Positions 19,496 to 28,342 of a DNA stretch of 64,000 nt are shown here, piece after piece. The notes beneath the pieces were generated by a model. The model saw only the letters and a program-made list of their open reading frames with translations, did no database searches and was not told where the DNA came from. Where the stretch lies: assembly GCF_003313335.1 (NCBI RefSeq), contig NZ_QMHP01000004.1, forward strand, positions 207,704 to 271,703. Direction: 5' to 3'. The position numbers and the translations under genes were made by a program. The first letter of the stretch is position 1. The number at the start of each line of letters is the position of its first letter. Source of the DNA: Pedobacter zeaxanthinifaciens (GTDB lineage Bacteria; Bacteroidota; Bacteroidia; Sphingobacteriales; Sphingobacteriaceae).

Positions 19496-19506
19496 TAACA
19501 GTGTTA
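19496..19506. promoter_or_regulatory. TetR operator, site 1
   Basis: TAACAGTGTTA is an 11-base palindrome with one central base, starting 2 bases past the -7 box, where a bound repressor would block start of transcription. The same core (C or G at the centre) occurs at 20149-20159, 47671-47681 and 47696-47706. That this TetR binds it is inference from position and repetition. Confidence 0.7.
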
Positions 19507-19528
19507 AATTTTTTAATGCGTAGTCACA

Positions 19529-20125
19529 ATGGGAAGTAAAGAAAGAATACAGCGACAAAAAGAGGATACCCGAAAAGGTATCTTAGCTGCTGCTTTACAG
19601 ATTGTGAAACAGGAAGGTTGGACGGCGCTCAGTATGAGAAAAATTGCAGATGTAATCGAATATACTGCGCCAATCATCTACGAGTATTTTCCTAATAAAG
19701 AAGGTATATTACTTGAGTTAACTAGGCAAGGTTACATTAGTCTTGGTTTAAAAGTTAAAGAAGCAAGGGATAGCAAAACAGATCCAGAGGAACAACTGGA
19801 GGCCATGTGGCTTGCTTATTGGGACTTTGCTTTTGAAGAAAAGGAATACTATCAGCTGATGTACGGTGTGCAGGTTAACTGTTGCGAGATGTACAAAACA
19901 ATGCCTGAGGCCGAATATACTACTGACCTATTTTATGACGCTATCGAAAAATTATTGAAAGAACCTATTTCGGAGGATGCTTCATGCTTGAAGTATTACA
20001 CTTTCTGGTCACTGATTCACGGTTTGGTATCCATCAATTTGGTACAGAAAGGTGCAAACGATGATATCAATCAACAAATTTTAAGAAGTGCCATTAAGGC
20101 CATTATAAAAACCATTAACGACTAA
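19529..20125 (+). CDS. TetR family repressor of the adjacent RND pump
   Basis: The 198-residue protein has an N-terminal TetR helix-turn-helix (GWTALSMRKIADVIEYTAPIIYEYFPNKEGIL, about residues 31-62), followed by a ligand-binding helical domain. It lies directly upstream of the adaptor, pump and channel genes on the same strand, so it should be their repressor and bind a pump substrate as inducer. A palindrome at its own promoter points to autoregulation. It is a paralogue of the TetR at 47.1 kb: same length, similar HTH, and shared AYFEFAF/AYWDFAF and FWSLIHGLVSI-like motifs. Confidence 0.92.
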   Translation: MGSKERIQRQKEDTRKGILAAALQIVKQEGWTALSMRKIADVIEYTAPIIYEYFPNKEGILLELTRQGYISLGLKVKEARDSKTDPEEQLEAMWLAYWDFAFEEKEYYQLMYGVQVNCCEMYKTMPEAEYTTDLFYDAIEKLLKEPISEDASCLKYYTFWSLIHGLVSINLVQKGANDDINQQILRSAIKAIIKTIND

Positions 20126-20145
20126 AACTTTTTTTTTGCTTTTGT

Positions 20146-20162
20146 ATTTAACACTGTTAAAT
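20146..20162. promoter_or_regulatory. TetR operator, site 2, before the adaptor gene
   Basis: ATTTAACACTGTTAAAT is a perfect 17-base palindrome about a central C, in the gap between tetR and the adaptor gene. A -7-like TGCTTTTG ends two bases before it (20137-20144, one mismatch to TAnnTTTG), the same geometry as at the tetR promoter. This suggests a second promoter for the pump genes. Confidence 0.72.
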
Positions 20163-20204
20163 TAATTATTAACGTAAAGTATTCAAATTAAAAATCCCAA
20201 TATC

Positions 20205-21401
20205 ATGAAACATATGTACACATCAGCACCTATATTTAACGGTGTTAAATTATTTAACGAATGGATAATATTGTTAATTTTAACTGTTGTATTATTCCTA
20301 GCCAGTTGCGTAAGCAAATCGGAGCCTATGGCTTTAGCACCACCGCCTGTATTGCCTGTAGCAACAGTTGCAAATACTAATCAAGATACATTTATTGATT
20401 ATCCAGCTGCCATACAAGGAACTACCGACGTTGAAATTAGACCTCAAGTTGGAGGCAATATTGATAAAATTTACGTCAACGAAGGACAGCTTGTAAGCAA
20501 AGGCCAATTGTTATTCCAAATTTCTGAGCTGCCGTTTAAGGCGCAATTAAATAATGCAACGGCCTCATTGCAAGCGGCAAAAGCAGCAGTGCTAAATGCA
20601 CAGTTAGAAGTGGATAAGCTTACTCCTTTAGTGCAGGGCAAGGTAGTTTCCGACTTTCAGTTGAAAACTGCGAAAACCGCTTATCAAATTGCTTTAGCTA
20701 ATGTGGAACAAGCCAAAGCCAATGTAAATACAGCACAAATTAACCTCGGTTACACCAAAATAAAAGCTCCAAATAGCGGTTACATTGGTCGCCTTCCCAA
20801 AAAGCAAGGAAGTTTGGTAAGTCCAAATGATGTGGAAGCACTCACTCAATTATCTGATGTGAATGAGGTGTATGCCTACTTTTCGTTAGCAGAAACGGAT
20901 TTTATCAAGTTTAATGAAAATTACGAAGGTAAATCGTTGGCCGATCGGCTTCGTCATTTGCCAGCAGTAAGTTTGGTATTAGCTGACCAAAGTGTGTATC
21001 CGGTAAAAGGTAAGGTTGATATGGTTAACGGACAGTTTGATAAAACTACTGGTGCCATTACACTTAGGGCCGTATTTGCCAATGCCAAAGGCTTGCTTAG
21101 GTCTGGCAATACAGGTAAGGTAAGAATGGGCTTAGCACACCAACAAACAATATTGGTACCGCAATCAGCTACTGTAGAAATGCAGGACAAAATCTTTGTT
21201 TATGCAGTGGATAAAGACAACAAAGTGAGCAAAGTTGCAATTACCATCGACGGAAAATCTGGCACCAATTACCTGATTAAAGCTGGGTTAAAATCGGGAG
21301 ATCAAATTGTTTTAAGCGGGTTAGATAAACTCCAAGAGGGACAGCTGATTCAGCCTGATAAACAAACAGAAAAAGTAGCTCAATTAATTTCTAAAAAATA
21401 A
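20205..21401 (+). CDS. RND periplasmic adaptor lipoprotein
   Basis: The 398-residue adaptor has lipobox LASC (Cys about residue 35), then an MFP core with RPQVGGNIDKIYVNEGQLV, the coiled hairpin (about residues 105-170), and a barrel domain with PNSGYIGRLPKKQGSLVSP. It anchors the RND pump to the outer channel. The start is uncertain: from the ATG at 20205 the basic and polar region before the membrane run is 22 residues, and a TetR operator-like palindrome falls inside it. An in-frame TTG at 20271 would give a shorter, more normal signal. It is 10 bases from the pump gene. Confidence 0.88.
   Translation: MKHMYTSAPIFNGVKLFNEWIILLILTVVLFLASCVSKSEPMALAPPPVLPVATVANTNQDTFIDYPAAIQGTTDVEIRPQVGGNIDKIYVNEGQLVSKGQLLFQISELPFKAQLNNATASLQAAKAAVLNAQLEVDKLTPLVQGKVVSDFQLKTAKTAYQIALANVEQAKANVNTAQINLGYTKIKAPNSGYIGRLPKKQGSLVSPNDVEALTQLSDVNEVYAYFSLAETDFIKFNENYEGKSLADRLRHLPAVSLVLADQSVYPVKGKVDMVNGQFDKTTGAITLRAVFANAKGLLRSGNTGKVRMGLAHQQTILVPQSATVEMQDKIFVYAVDKDNKVSKVAITIDGKSGTNYLIKAGLKSGDQIVLSGLDKLQEGQLIQPDKQTEKVAQLISKK
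20234..20250. promoter_or_regulatory. imperfect third TetR operator-like site
   Basis: ATTTAACGGTGTTAAAT differs at one position from the palindrome at 20146-20162. Centres are 88 bases apart. It lies in the first codons of the adaptor as called from the ATG at 20205, or in its leader if the TTG at 20271 is used. Confidence 0.5.
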
Positions 21402-21411
21402 CATCATCATA

Positions 21412-24400
21412 ATGTTTAAAATATTTATACAAAGGCCGGTGCTAGCTACGGTTATCTCCATTTTATTGGTGATACTGGGTGTACTCGGCTTATCGAAATT
21501 GCCACTCCAACAATTTCCAGATATTGCACCGCCATCTGTATTGGTGACAGCCGTATATCCGGGCGCAAATGCCGAAACGGTGTTACGTTCGGTAGCTCCG
21601 TCCATAGAAGAATCTATAAACGGTGTAGAGAACATGACCTATATGACCTCTACAGCAAGTAACGACGGTACATTAGCCATTACCGTATTTTTTAAATTAG
21701 GTACTGATGCAGATCAGGCGGCAGTGAATGTACAAAATAGAGTTGCCCAAGCCACCAGTCAGCTACCTGCGGAGGTTGTACAACAGGGCATTATTACGGC
21801 TAAACAGCAAAACAGTTTCATCATGGCAATAGGCATGTATACCGAGGATGAAGCTAAATATGATCAAACTTTTGTGGCCAATTATGCACAAATTAATATC
21901 ATACCAGAAATTAAACGGATACCTGGTGTAGGTGCTGCCAGTATTTTTGGTGGTGTAAAAGATTATTCGATGCGGGTTTGGTTAAACCCAACGCAAATGG
22001 CTACCTATAAAGTTACGCCAAATGAGGTGATGGCTGCTATTCAGGATAAAAGTTTAGAGGCAGCACCAGGGAAATTTGGTGAGCGAAGCAAGGAAGTTTT
22101 TGAGTATGTAATTAAATATAAAGGCAAACTAACTAAGCCAGAAGATTACGAGCAAATTGCCATCAGGTCAAATAGCGATGGTTCTATTTTACGTTTAAAA
22201 GATGTAGCGAGGGTTGAACTTGGTGCTTATTCGTACAATAGCTTAACCCGCTTGAATGGGCAAAAAGGAATAGTGATCGGTGTGATTCAATTAGCCGGAT
22301 CCAACTCTAACGAAATACAAATTGCCATCAATAAAATGATGGAAAAGGCTTCGAAAGATTTTCCGAAAGAAATAAAGCATAATATTTTCTATAGCACAAA
22401 AGTGGCACTGGACCAATCTATTGATCAGGTAATTCACACTTTGATTGAAGCATTTATTTTGGTTTTCATTGTGGTGTTCATCTTTTTGCAAGATTTTAGA
22501 TCTACCCTTATTCCGGCTATTGCAGTGCCAGTTGCCATTGTAGGTACGTTCTTTTTCATGCAGTTATTTGGATTTTCAATTAACCTGTTAACGCTATTTG
22601 CATTAATATTAGCCATTGGTATTGTGGTAGATGATGCCATTGTAGTAGTTGAAGCAGTGCATGCTAAAATGGAACATAAACACCTCCCACCAAAAGTGGC
22701 AACCCACGAAGCGATGAGCGAAATTACTGGTGCTATCATTTCCATTACCTTGGTGATGGCTGCGGTATTTTTACCAGTAGGTTTTATGGAAGGTTCAACG
22801 GGTTTGTTCTACCGTCAGTTTGCCTTTACTATGGCTATCGCGATTGTGATATCCGCAATTAACGCTTTAACATTAAGTCCGGCATTAGCTGCTTTATTTT
22901 TGAAAGATCACCATGCAAACGCTCAAAATAGCACTGCACCAGTTCAAAGAAACTTCAAAGAAAAATTCTTTAGCGGCTTTAACAGCAGTTTCAATGCAAT
23001 GACCAACCGTTACGTAAACAGTTTAAGGTTTTTAATTAAAAATAAATGGTTGAGTTTAGGAGGCTTGGCGGTAATTACTTTGGTTACTGTTTGGATGGTA
23101 AAAACAACGCCATCGGGCTTTATCCCTACCGAAGATCAGGGCTTCATCGCAATCTCGGTATCTACACCTTCGGGAACTTCGCTAGATGGTACGCAAAAGG
23201 TGATGACTGAGGCTGAAAATACATTGCGAAAATTAGAATCATCGAGGTTTGTTACCGCAATTTCAGGGTTCAATTTGTTAACCAATTCTACTAGCCCATC
23301 GGCAGCAGTTGTTTTTGTATTGCTCAAGCCCAACGAACAAAGAGGTAAAGTGAAAAATATTGATGAAATTATGAATCAGGTGAGAGGCGCTTTAGGAAGC
23401 ATCTCGGGAGGTAGTTTCTTCGTATTTAGTTTCCCAACGGTACCCGGCTTTAGTAATGTTGAGGCGCTGGATTTGGTACTTCAAGATAAAACGGGCGGTA
23501 AGCTAGATAAGTTCAGTGGTATTTCACAGCACTTTATTGGCGAGTTGATGAAACAGCCTGCCATTGCAGTGGCATTTACCAGTTTTAAAGCCGATTACCC
23601 GCAGTTGGAACTGGATATCAACCACGAAAAAGCAGACCAGTTGGGCGTAAATGTGAAAGATATTTTACAAACCATGCAGGCTTATTTTGGTAGTGCACAG
23701 GCTTCAGACTTTAACCGTTTTGGCAAATACTACAGGGTAGTTGTACAAGCGGATGTTGCAGACCGAGCTGATCCATCGGCTATAGACCGCGTGTTTGTGA
23801 AAAATAGAACGGGTGAAATGGTGCCAATTAATACTTTGGTTAGCCTACGCCGAATTTATGGTTCAGAAACGGCATCAAGATACAACTTGTTCAATTCTAT
23901 TGCGGTAAATGCAATACCTAAGCCAGGCTTTAGTTCTGGAGATGCTATTAAAGCGATAGAAGAGGTGGCGGCAAAAGAATTACCTGCAGGTTACAGCTAC
24001 GAATTTTCGGGACAAACCAGAGAAGAAATTTCTTCAGGAGGCCAGTCGGCTGTAATTTTTATACTGTGCTTGGTGTTCATTTACTTCCTGTTAGCAGCGC
24101 AATACGAAAGTTACTTGCTTCCACTTGGGGTCATTCTTTCCATTCCTGTAGGTATGTTTGGCGTATTTGCGGCCATCGGCTTTGCCGGAATTGCAAACAA
24201 CATTTATGTGCAGGTTGCCTTGGTGATGCTTATTGGCTTGTTGGCCAAAAATGCCATTCTGATTATTGAATTTGCCGCACAGCGGAGAAGAGCCGGAAAA
24301 CCATTATTGGCAGCTGCATTGGAGGCTGCGAAGCTGAGGTTGCGTCCTATTATTATGACCTCCCTGGCATTTGTAGTTGGACTAGTGCCAATGATGTTTG

Positions 24401-24591
24401 CTACCGGTCCATCTGCGCAAGGTAACCATAGTATCAGTATTGGTGCTGCTGGCGGAATGGTTTCTGGCGTAGTACTAGGTTTATTTATAATTCCAGTACT
24501 GTTTATGGTGTTTCAATATCTGCAGGAGAAAGTTACCGGCGTACCTGCTGCGGTGATTAATAACCAGCACACTGAAGTTTTACAAGATTAA
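21412..24591 (+). CDS. RND efflux pump, HAE1/AcrB-like
   Basis: The 1059-residue transporter opens with FIQRPVLATVISILLVILGVL, and carries the proton-relay pair in VVDDAIVVVEAVH plus Lys in LIGLLAKNAILIIEF. Two periplasmic halves and two membrane blocks are complete. It resembles MexB/AcrB-type multidrug pumps and is controlled by the TetR upstream. It is closer to the AcrB archetype (GFIPTEDQGFIAISV) than the pump at 3.3 kb. Adaptor before it, channel after. Confidence 0.95.
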   Translation: MFKIFIQRPVLATVISILLVILGVLGLSKLPLQQFPDIAPPSVLVTAVYPGANAETVLRSVAPSIEESINGVENMTYMTSTASNDGTLAITVFFKLGTDADQAAVNVQNRVAQATSQLPAEVVQQGIITAKQQNSFIMAIGMYTEDEAKYDQTFVANYAQINIIPEIKRIPGVGAASIFGGVKDYSMRVWLNPTQMATYKVTPNEVMAAIQDKSLEAAPGKFGERSKEVFEYVIKYKGKLTKPEDYEQIAIRSNSDGSILRLKDVARVELGAYSYNSLTRLNGQKGIVIGVIQLAGSNSNEIQIAINKMMEKASKDFPKEIKHNIFYSTKVALDQSIDQVIHTLIEAFILVFIVVFIFLQDFRSTLIPAIAVPVAIVGTFFFMQLFGFSINLLTLFALILAIGIVVDDAIVVVEAVHAKMEHKHLPPKVATHEAMSEITGAIISITLVMAAVFLPVGFMEGSTGLFYRQFAFTMAIAIVISAINALTLSPALAALFLKDHHANAQNSTAPVQRNFKEKFFSGFNSSFNAMTNRYVNSLRFLIKNKWLSLGGLAVITLVTVWMVKTTPSGFIPTEDQGFIAISVSTPSGTSLDGTQKVMTEAENTLRKLESSRFVTAISGFNLLTNSTSPSAAVVFVLLKPNEQRGKVKNIDEIMNQVRGALGSISGGSFFVFSFPTVPGFSNVEALDLVLQDKTGGKLDKFSGISQHFIGELMKQPAIAVAFTSFKADYPQLELDINHEKADQLGVNVKDILQTMQAYFGSAQASDFNRFGKYYRVVVQADVADRADPSAIDRVFVKNRTGEMVPINTLVSLRRIYGSETASRYNLFNSIAVNAIPKPGFSSGDAIKAIEEVAAKELPAGYSYEFSGQTREEISSGGQSAVIFILCLVFIYFLLAAQYESYLLPLGVILSIPVGMFGVFAAIGFAGIANNIYVQVALVMLIGLLAKNAILIIEFAAQRRRAGKPLLAAALEAAKLRLRPIIMTSLAFVVGLVPMMFATGPSAQGNHSISIGAAGGMVSGVVLGLFIIPVLFMVFQYLQEKVTGVPAAVINNQHTEVLQD

Positions 24592-24597
24592 AATTTT

Positions 24598-24628
24598 AAG
24601 GCTATCGTAATACCATTAAGGTAGCCTT
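24598..24628 (+). promoter_or_regulatory. stem-loop between pump and channel genes
   Basis: AAGGCTATC (24598-24606) pairs with GGTAGCCTT (24620-24628). A short AT-rich run follows but no proper T-run, so it may act as a partial terminator or 3' stabiliser tuning the channel relative to the pump. Confidence 0.45.
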
Positions 24629-24646
24629 ATTTCAACATAAAAAATA

Positions 24647-26056
24647 ATGAAAAATATTATCCATAGCGTTTTTATCATCTTCCTTTTGGGGATTTTTGGC
24701 TGTAGCATTCCGAAAAGCGTACTTAATCCAATCAAAGATGTGCCTTCGCAATATCGAGGTTCAAATAACACAGATACCACAAGTATCGGATCAATTGCTG
24801 TTAAAGAATTTTTTGCACATCAAACTGTTCAGCAGTTGCTTGATAGTGCCATTGAAAGAAATCTGGATTTGCAAATTGCCATTAAAAATATTGAAGCAGC
24901 AAATTTATTGCTAACCAGAGCCAAAATGGGAAATTTGCCACAACTCAATTTACAAGTTACGGCCACTTCTAGTAGGCCCTCGGATAACAGTTTAAATGGT
25001 ATTAGTGCCTCTCAATTTTTGAATACTACACATATCGAAGATTATAATGCCAATTTAGCATTAAGTTGGGAGGCAGATATTTGGGGGAAAATTAGCAAAC
25101 AAAAAGAGGCTGCACTCGCTACTTATCTGCAAACTGGAGAAGTGAAAAAAGCTGTTCAAACACGTGTTGTTGCCATGGTAGCCACTAGTTTTTACCAGTT
25201 GTTATTATTGGATGCGCAATTAGATATTGCAAACCGAAATTTAAAGCTTACGGATAGCACGTTGAAAATGGTTACTCAGCAATTTGATGCTGGTCAGGTA
25301 ACTTCACTTGCCGTGGCTCAAACTAAGGCACAGTGGTTAAGTGCCAATCAGCTTATCCCTCAAATTACACAAGCCATTCGTATCCAAGAAAATGCCTTAA
25401 GCGAACTAACAGGTAATTTCCCAAACGCCATAGAACGTAAAACAACGTTGGCTCAGCTTGAGCTGCCTAGCCAACTTTTGCTGGGCGTACCGTCAGGAAT
25501 GTTGGCTTTGCGTCCTGATGTGAAAAGTGTGGAGCTAGGCTTAAAAGCTGCAAATGCAAGAGTTGGTGTAGCAAATGCCGCGATGTATCCATCATTGGTA
25601 ATTTCGGCAAGTGGCGGCGTAAACTCGTTTAAGGCGAGTAACTGGTTTAATGTTCCGGCTTCACTATTTGGTATAGTAGGAGCGGGGATTACGCAACCTA
25701 TTTTCAATCGTAAAGAGCTTAAAACGCAGTTTGAGTTAGCAAAAGTAGAACGTGAAAAGTTAGTGCTACAGTTCAGGCAATCAGTAATAAAAGCCGTAGT
25801 AGAAGTGGCTAACGAGCAAACTAAATTGGAAAACTTAAAGGATGAATTTTCTATTGCTCAAAATAGAGTGCAAACCTTAAAATTAGCAGTTAAAAATGCC
25901 GACTTACTATTTAAAAGTGGCCTGGCAAATTACCTGGAAGTGATTACTGCTCAGTCTAATTTACTACAAGGCGAATTAAATTTAGCTAGCTTAAAAACGG
26001 CGCAACTCAATGCAAGTGTTGAGTTGTATAGGGCGTTAGGCGGCGGTTGGCATTAA
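24647..26056 (+). CDS. NodT/OprM-type outer-membrane efflux lipoprotein
   Basis: The 469-residue channel has a lipoprotein signal (lipobox FGCS, Cys about 19) and the NodT repeats: VQQLLDSAIERNLDLQIAIKNI, LSWEADIWGKISKQKEAAL, and second-half LEVITAQSNLLQGELNLASL. It ends in YRALGGGWH, the typical NodT end. It is the outer-membrane channel of the TetR-controlled pump, 55 bases after it, with the stem-loop between. Unlike the channel at 2 kb it is lipid-anchored. Confidence 0.93.
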   Translation: MKNIIHSVFIIFLLGIFGCSIPKSVLNPIKDVPSQYRGSNNTDTTSIGSIAVKEFFAHQTVQQLLDSAIERNLDLQIAIKNIEAANLLLTRAKMGNLPQLNLQVTATSSRPSDNSLNGISASQFLNTTHIEDYNANLALSWEADIWGKISKQKEAALATYLQTGEVKKAVQTRVVAMVATSFYQLLLLDAQLDIANRNLKLTDSTLKMVTQQFDAGQVTSLAVAQTKAQWLSANQLIPQITQAIRIQENALSELTGNFPNAIERKTTLAQLELPSQLLLGVPSGMLALRPDVKSVELGLKAANARVGVANAAMYPSLVISASGGVNSFKASNWFNVPASLFGIVGAGITQPIFNRKELKTQFELAKVEREKLVLQFRQSVIKAVVEVANEQTKLENLKDEFSIAQNRVQTLKLAVKNADLLFKSGLANYLEVITAQSNLLQGELNLASLKTAQLNASVELYRALGGGWH

Positions 26057-26301
26057 GTTAAAGTCCCAAAATTAAGTCGTAATTATCTTTCTAATTAAGA
26101 TTTTTTGAATGGTGAAAACTTCATTTTGTGGTCTAATAGAATATCAAGAGTGGCCTAATTTACACTGCAATCAACGCTAATTTGAGCTTAAGTTTTATAA
26201 AGCGCAGTTAAATCGCAATGCTGTTGCGTTTAAAAATTGCTAATCATAATAAAACACTGTAACTTGCCGTTTCTTAACAACTTAATTTATAATTAACACA
26301 A

Positions 26302-27843
26302 ATGAACAAAAATCAAATTAGAAGTCTAGTTGCGCTAGCGTTATTAGCAACTGGTCCTTTGTTTGCATCTGCTCAGTCGCAAAAGAAAAACTGGTTCAAC
26401 TTAGATTTGAAAGCAGACAGCGTGTTTGGTATTAGTACCGAGAGAGCGTACAATGAGCTTTTAAAAGGCAAGAAATCAAACACTGTTATTGTCGGTATTT
26501 TGGATAGCGGAGTTGATGGAGTCCACGAAGATTTAAAATCTGTAATGTGGGTAAACAAAAAGGAAAAAGCGGGTAACGGGAAAGATGATGATAAAAACGG
26601 TTACATCGATGATGTGAACGGATGGAGCTTTTTAGGCGGCAAAGGCGGTAACGTAGATCACGAAACTTTAGAGTTAACTCGTATAGTTCGTAGAGATGCA
26701 GCTCGTTTTGCAAATGTAACTGAGGCTACTGTTAAAGCTGAAGATAAAAAAGCATTTGAAGCTTATTTAGCCAATAAAAAAGAATTTGAAGATGGTTTAG
26801 CAAAAGCAAAAACGGGTCTTCAAAGATACGAAGGCATCAAAAACGCGATTGAAGGCCTAGTTAAAAAAATTGGTAAAGAAAATCCAACCCTTGAAGATGT
26901 AAAAAACTATACACCTGAGGGACAAATGGAATCTAACATCAAAAATGCTTTGATGGGCGCCTTGGCTAACTCTGATTATAAAACGTTCTATGAAGAACAA
27001 ATCAAAGGTGGTTATGATTATTTCTACGGTCAAGTAAATTATAACTACAACTTAGGTTATGATCCTCGTTCAGTAGTAGGTGACGATCCGAATAATAGCA
27101 ATGAGCGTTTTTATGGCAACAACGACTCTAAAGGTCCAGATCCTTCACACGGTACACACGTAGCAGGTATTATTGGTGCTGATAGAAAAAATACCATCGG
27201 AATTAATGGCGTTGCTGATAACGTATTATTAATGGCAGTGCGTAACGTTCCAGACGGCGATGAGCGTGATAAAGATGTGGCTAATGCTATCCGTTATGCT
27301 GTTGACAATGGTGCAAAAGTATTGAACATGAGCTTTGGTAAAGCTTATTCATGGGATAAAAAAGTAGTTGACGAAGCAGTTAAATATGCAATTAGCAAAG
27401 ATGTTTTGCTAGTGCATGCTGCTGGTAATGACAACAAAAACTTAGATGTAGAAACTAACTTCCCTACCAACAAATATGAGGACGGAAGCTTAGCTGATGC
27501 TTGGTTAACTGTTGGTGCATCAACACCTTACAATGATAAGAGATTGAAAGCTTCTTTCTCAAATTATGGTAAAACTAGCGTTGATGTTTTTGCTCCAGGT
27601 TTTGGTATTTATTCTACTTTCCCTAACCAAACTTACAAAGATGAGAATGGAACAAGTATGGCTTCACCAGTAGTTGCAGGTTTAGCTGCTTTAATTCGTT
27701 CTTACTATCCTAAGTTGAAAGCTACACAGGTTAAAGAAATTATCATGAAATCAGTAGAGAAAGCTGATTCATTGAAAGATTTATGTGTAACTGGTGGTGT
27801 AGTTAATGCTTACAATGCACTAAAATTAGCTGCTACTTACTAA
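26302..27843 (+). CDS. S8 family serine peptidase (subtilase)
   Basis: The 513-residue enzyme has a signal peptide cleaved near FASAQ. Catalytic triad: Asp68 (GILDSGVDG), His283 (SHGTHVAG), Ser452 (NGTSMASP), with oxyanion Asn in HAAGNDNKN. An unusually long insert of about 150 residues (about 90-260), rich in Lys and Glu, separates Asp and His, as seen in other Bacteroidota subtilases. There is no C-terminal sorting domain, so the enzyme likely stays in the periplasm or is released. Upstream gap 26057-26301 holds no gene and only a weak -7-like TAACTTGC. Confidence 0.95.
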   Translation: MNKNQIRSLVALALLATGPLFASAQSQKKNWFNLDLKADSVFGISTERAYNELLKGKKSNTVIVGILDSGVDGVHEDLKSVMWVNKKEKAGNGKDDDKNGYIDDVNGWSFLGGKGGNVDHETLELTRIVRRDAARFANVTEATVKAEDKKAFEAYLANKKEFEDGLAKAKTGLQRYEGIKNAIEGLVKKIGKENPTLEDVKNYTPEGQMESNIKNALMGALANSDYKTFYEEQIKGGYDYFYGQVNYNYNLGYDPRSVVGDDPNNSNERFYGNNDSKGPDPSHGTHVAGIIGADRKNTIGINGVADNVLLMAVRNVPDGDERDKDVANAIRYAVDNGAKVLNMSFGKAYSWDKKVVDEAVKYAISKDVLLVHAAGNDNKNLDVETNFPTNKYEDGSLADAWLTVGASTPYNDKRLKASFSNYGKTSVDVFAPGFGIYSTFPNQTYKDENGTSMASPVVAGLAALIRSYYPKLKATQVKEIIMKSVEKADSLKDLCVTGGVVNAYNALKLAATY

Positions 27844-27895
27844 TGAAGTTAAAAGTATAAAGGCAAAGTAAAAAGTGTCAATTGCCTATAGCTAA

Positions 27896-27933
27896 AAAGC
27901 CCAGATTGGAATTCAATCTGGGCTTTCTTTTAT
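27896..27933. terminator. terminator after the subtilase gene
   Basis: AAAGCCCAGATTG (27896-27908) pairs perfectly with CAATCTGGGCTTT (27914-27926), followed by CTTTTAT, so it can act on both strands. Confidence 0.85.
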
Positions 27934-27958
27934 GTTTTCGCATGGTAATAAGGTGCGG

Positions 27959-28258
27959 TTACTTTTTAGCCAAAGCCTGGTAAATTTCCGCATACAGCAA
28001 TCCGCTACCGCCGCCGTAATGTTTTACTACCTTGGTTTTTGCTTTCTGCTTAGTCAAACTCAAACGCAGTTCTTGTTCTTCGTCATCTGTAATTCCAGCG
28101 CCAATTAATGCAATGTCAAATACTTCAATTTCACATTGTTGCTGCGCCTCTAGTAATGATAACGCAATAGCAGCCTTCCAATTATCTATCTTTTCAATTA
28201 AACGTGCTATGGTTTGGGCGATGGGCTGGTTTGCGCAAACTATTAAAATATGGGTCAT
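27959..28258 (-). CDS. degenerate receiver-like protein, hypothetical
   Basis: The ATG at 28258 (MTHILIVCANQPIAQTIARLIEK) is chosen; an upstream GTG would begin inside a repeat. About 99 residues in a receiver-like alternation of strands and helices: HILIVCANQP resembles the first strand of a response regulator and IEVFDIALIGAGITDDEEQEL the third, but the phospho-acceptor Asp is replaced (IALIGAG) and the acidic pair is lost. It ends with VVKHYGGGSGLL, where receivers keep their Lys. If real, it would be a non-phosphorylated stand-in. Resemblance only. Confidence 0.5.
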   Translation of the reverse strand: MTHILIVCANQPIAQTIARLIEKIDNWKAAIALSLLEAQQQCEIEVFDIALIGAGITDDEEQELRLSLTKQKAKTKVVKHYGGGSGLLYAEIYQALAKK

Positions 28259-28273
28259 TTGCTGTTCTGTTTT

Positions 28274-28334
28274 AGCCACAGATGCACAAATAAATCTATT
28301 CCTATCCCTGAAAAATATTTGTGCATCTATGGTT
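28274..28334. repeat. inverted repeat, AGCCACAGATGCAC family
   Basis: Left arm TAGCCACAGATGCACAAATA and right arm TATTTGTGCATCTATGGTT form an imperfect inverted repeat of about 18 bases per arm. The left arm matches the sequence that starts each unit of the array at 62991-64000, so it is a dispersed family. Confidence 0.65.
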
Positions 28335-28342
28335 TAATTAAC

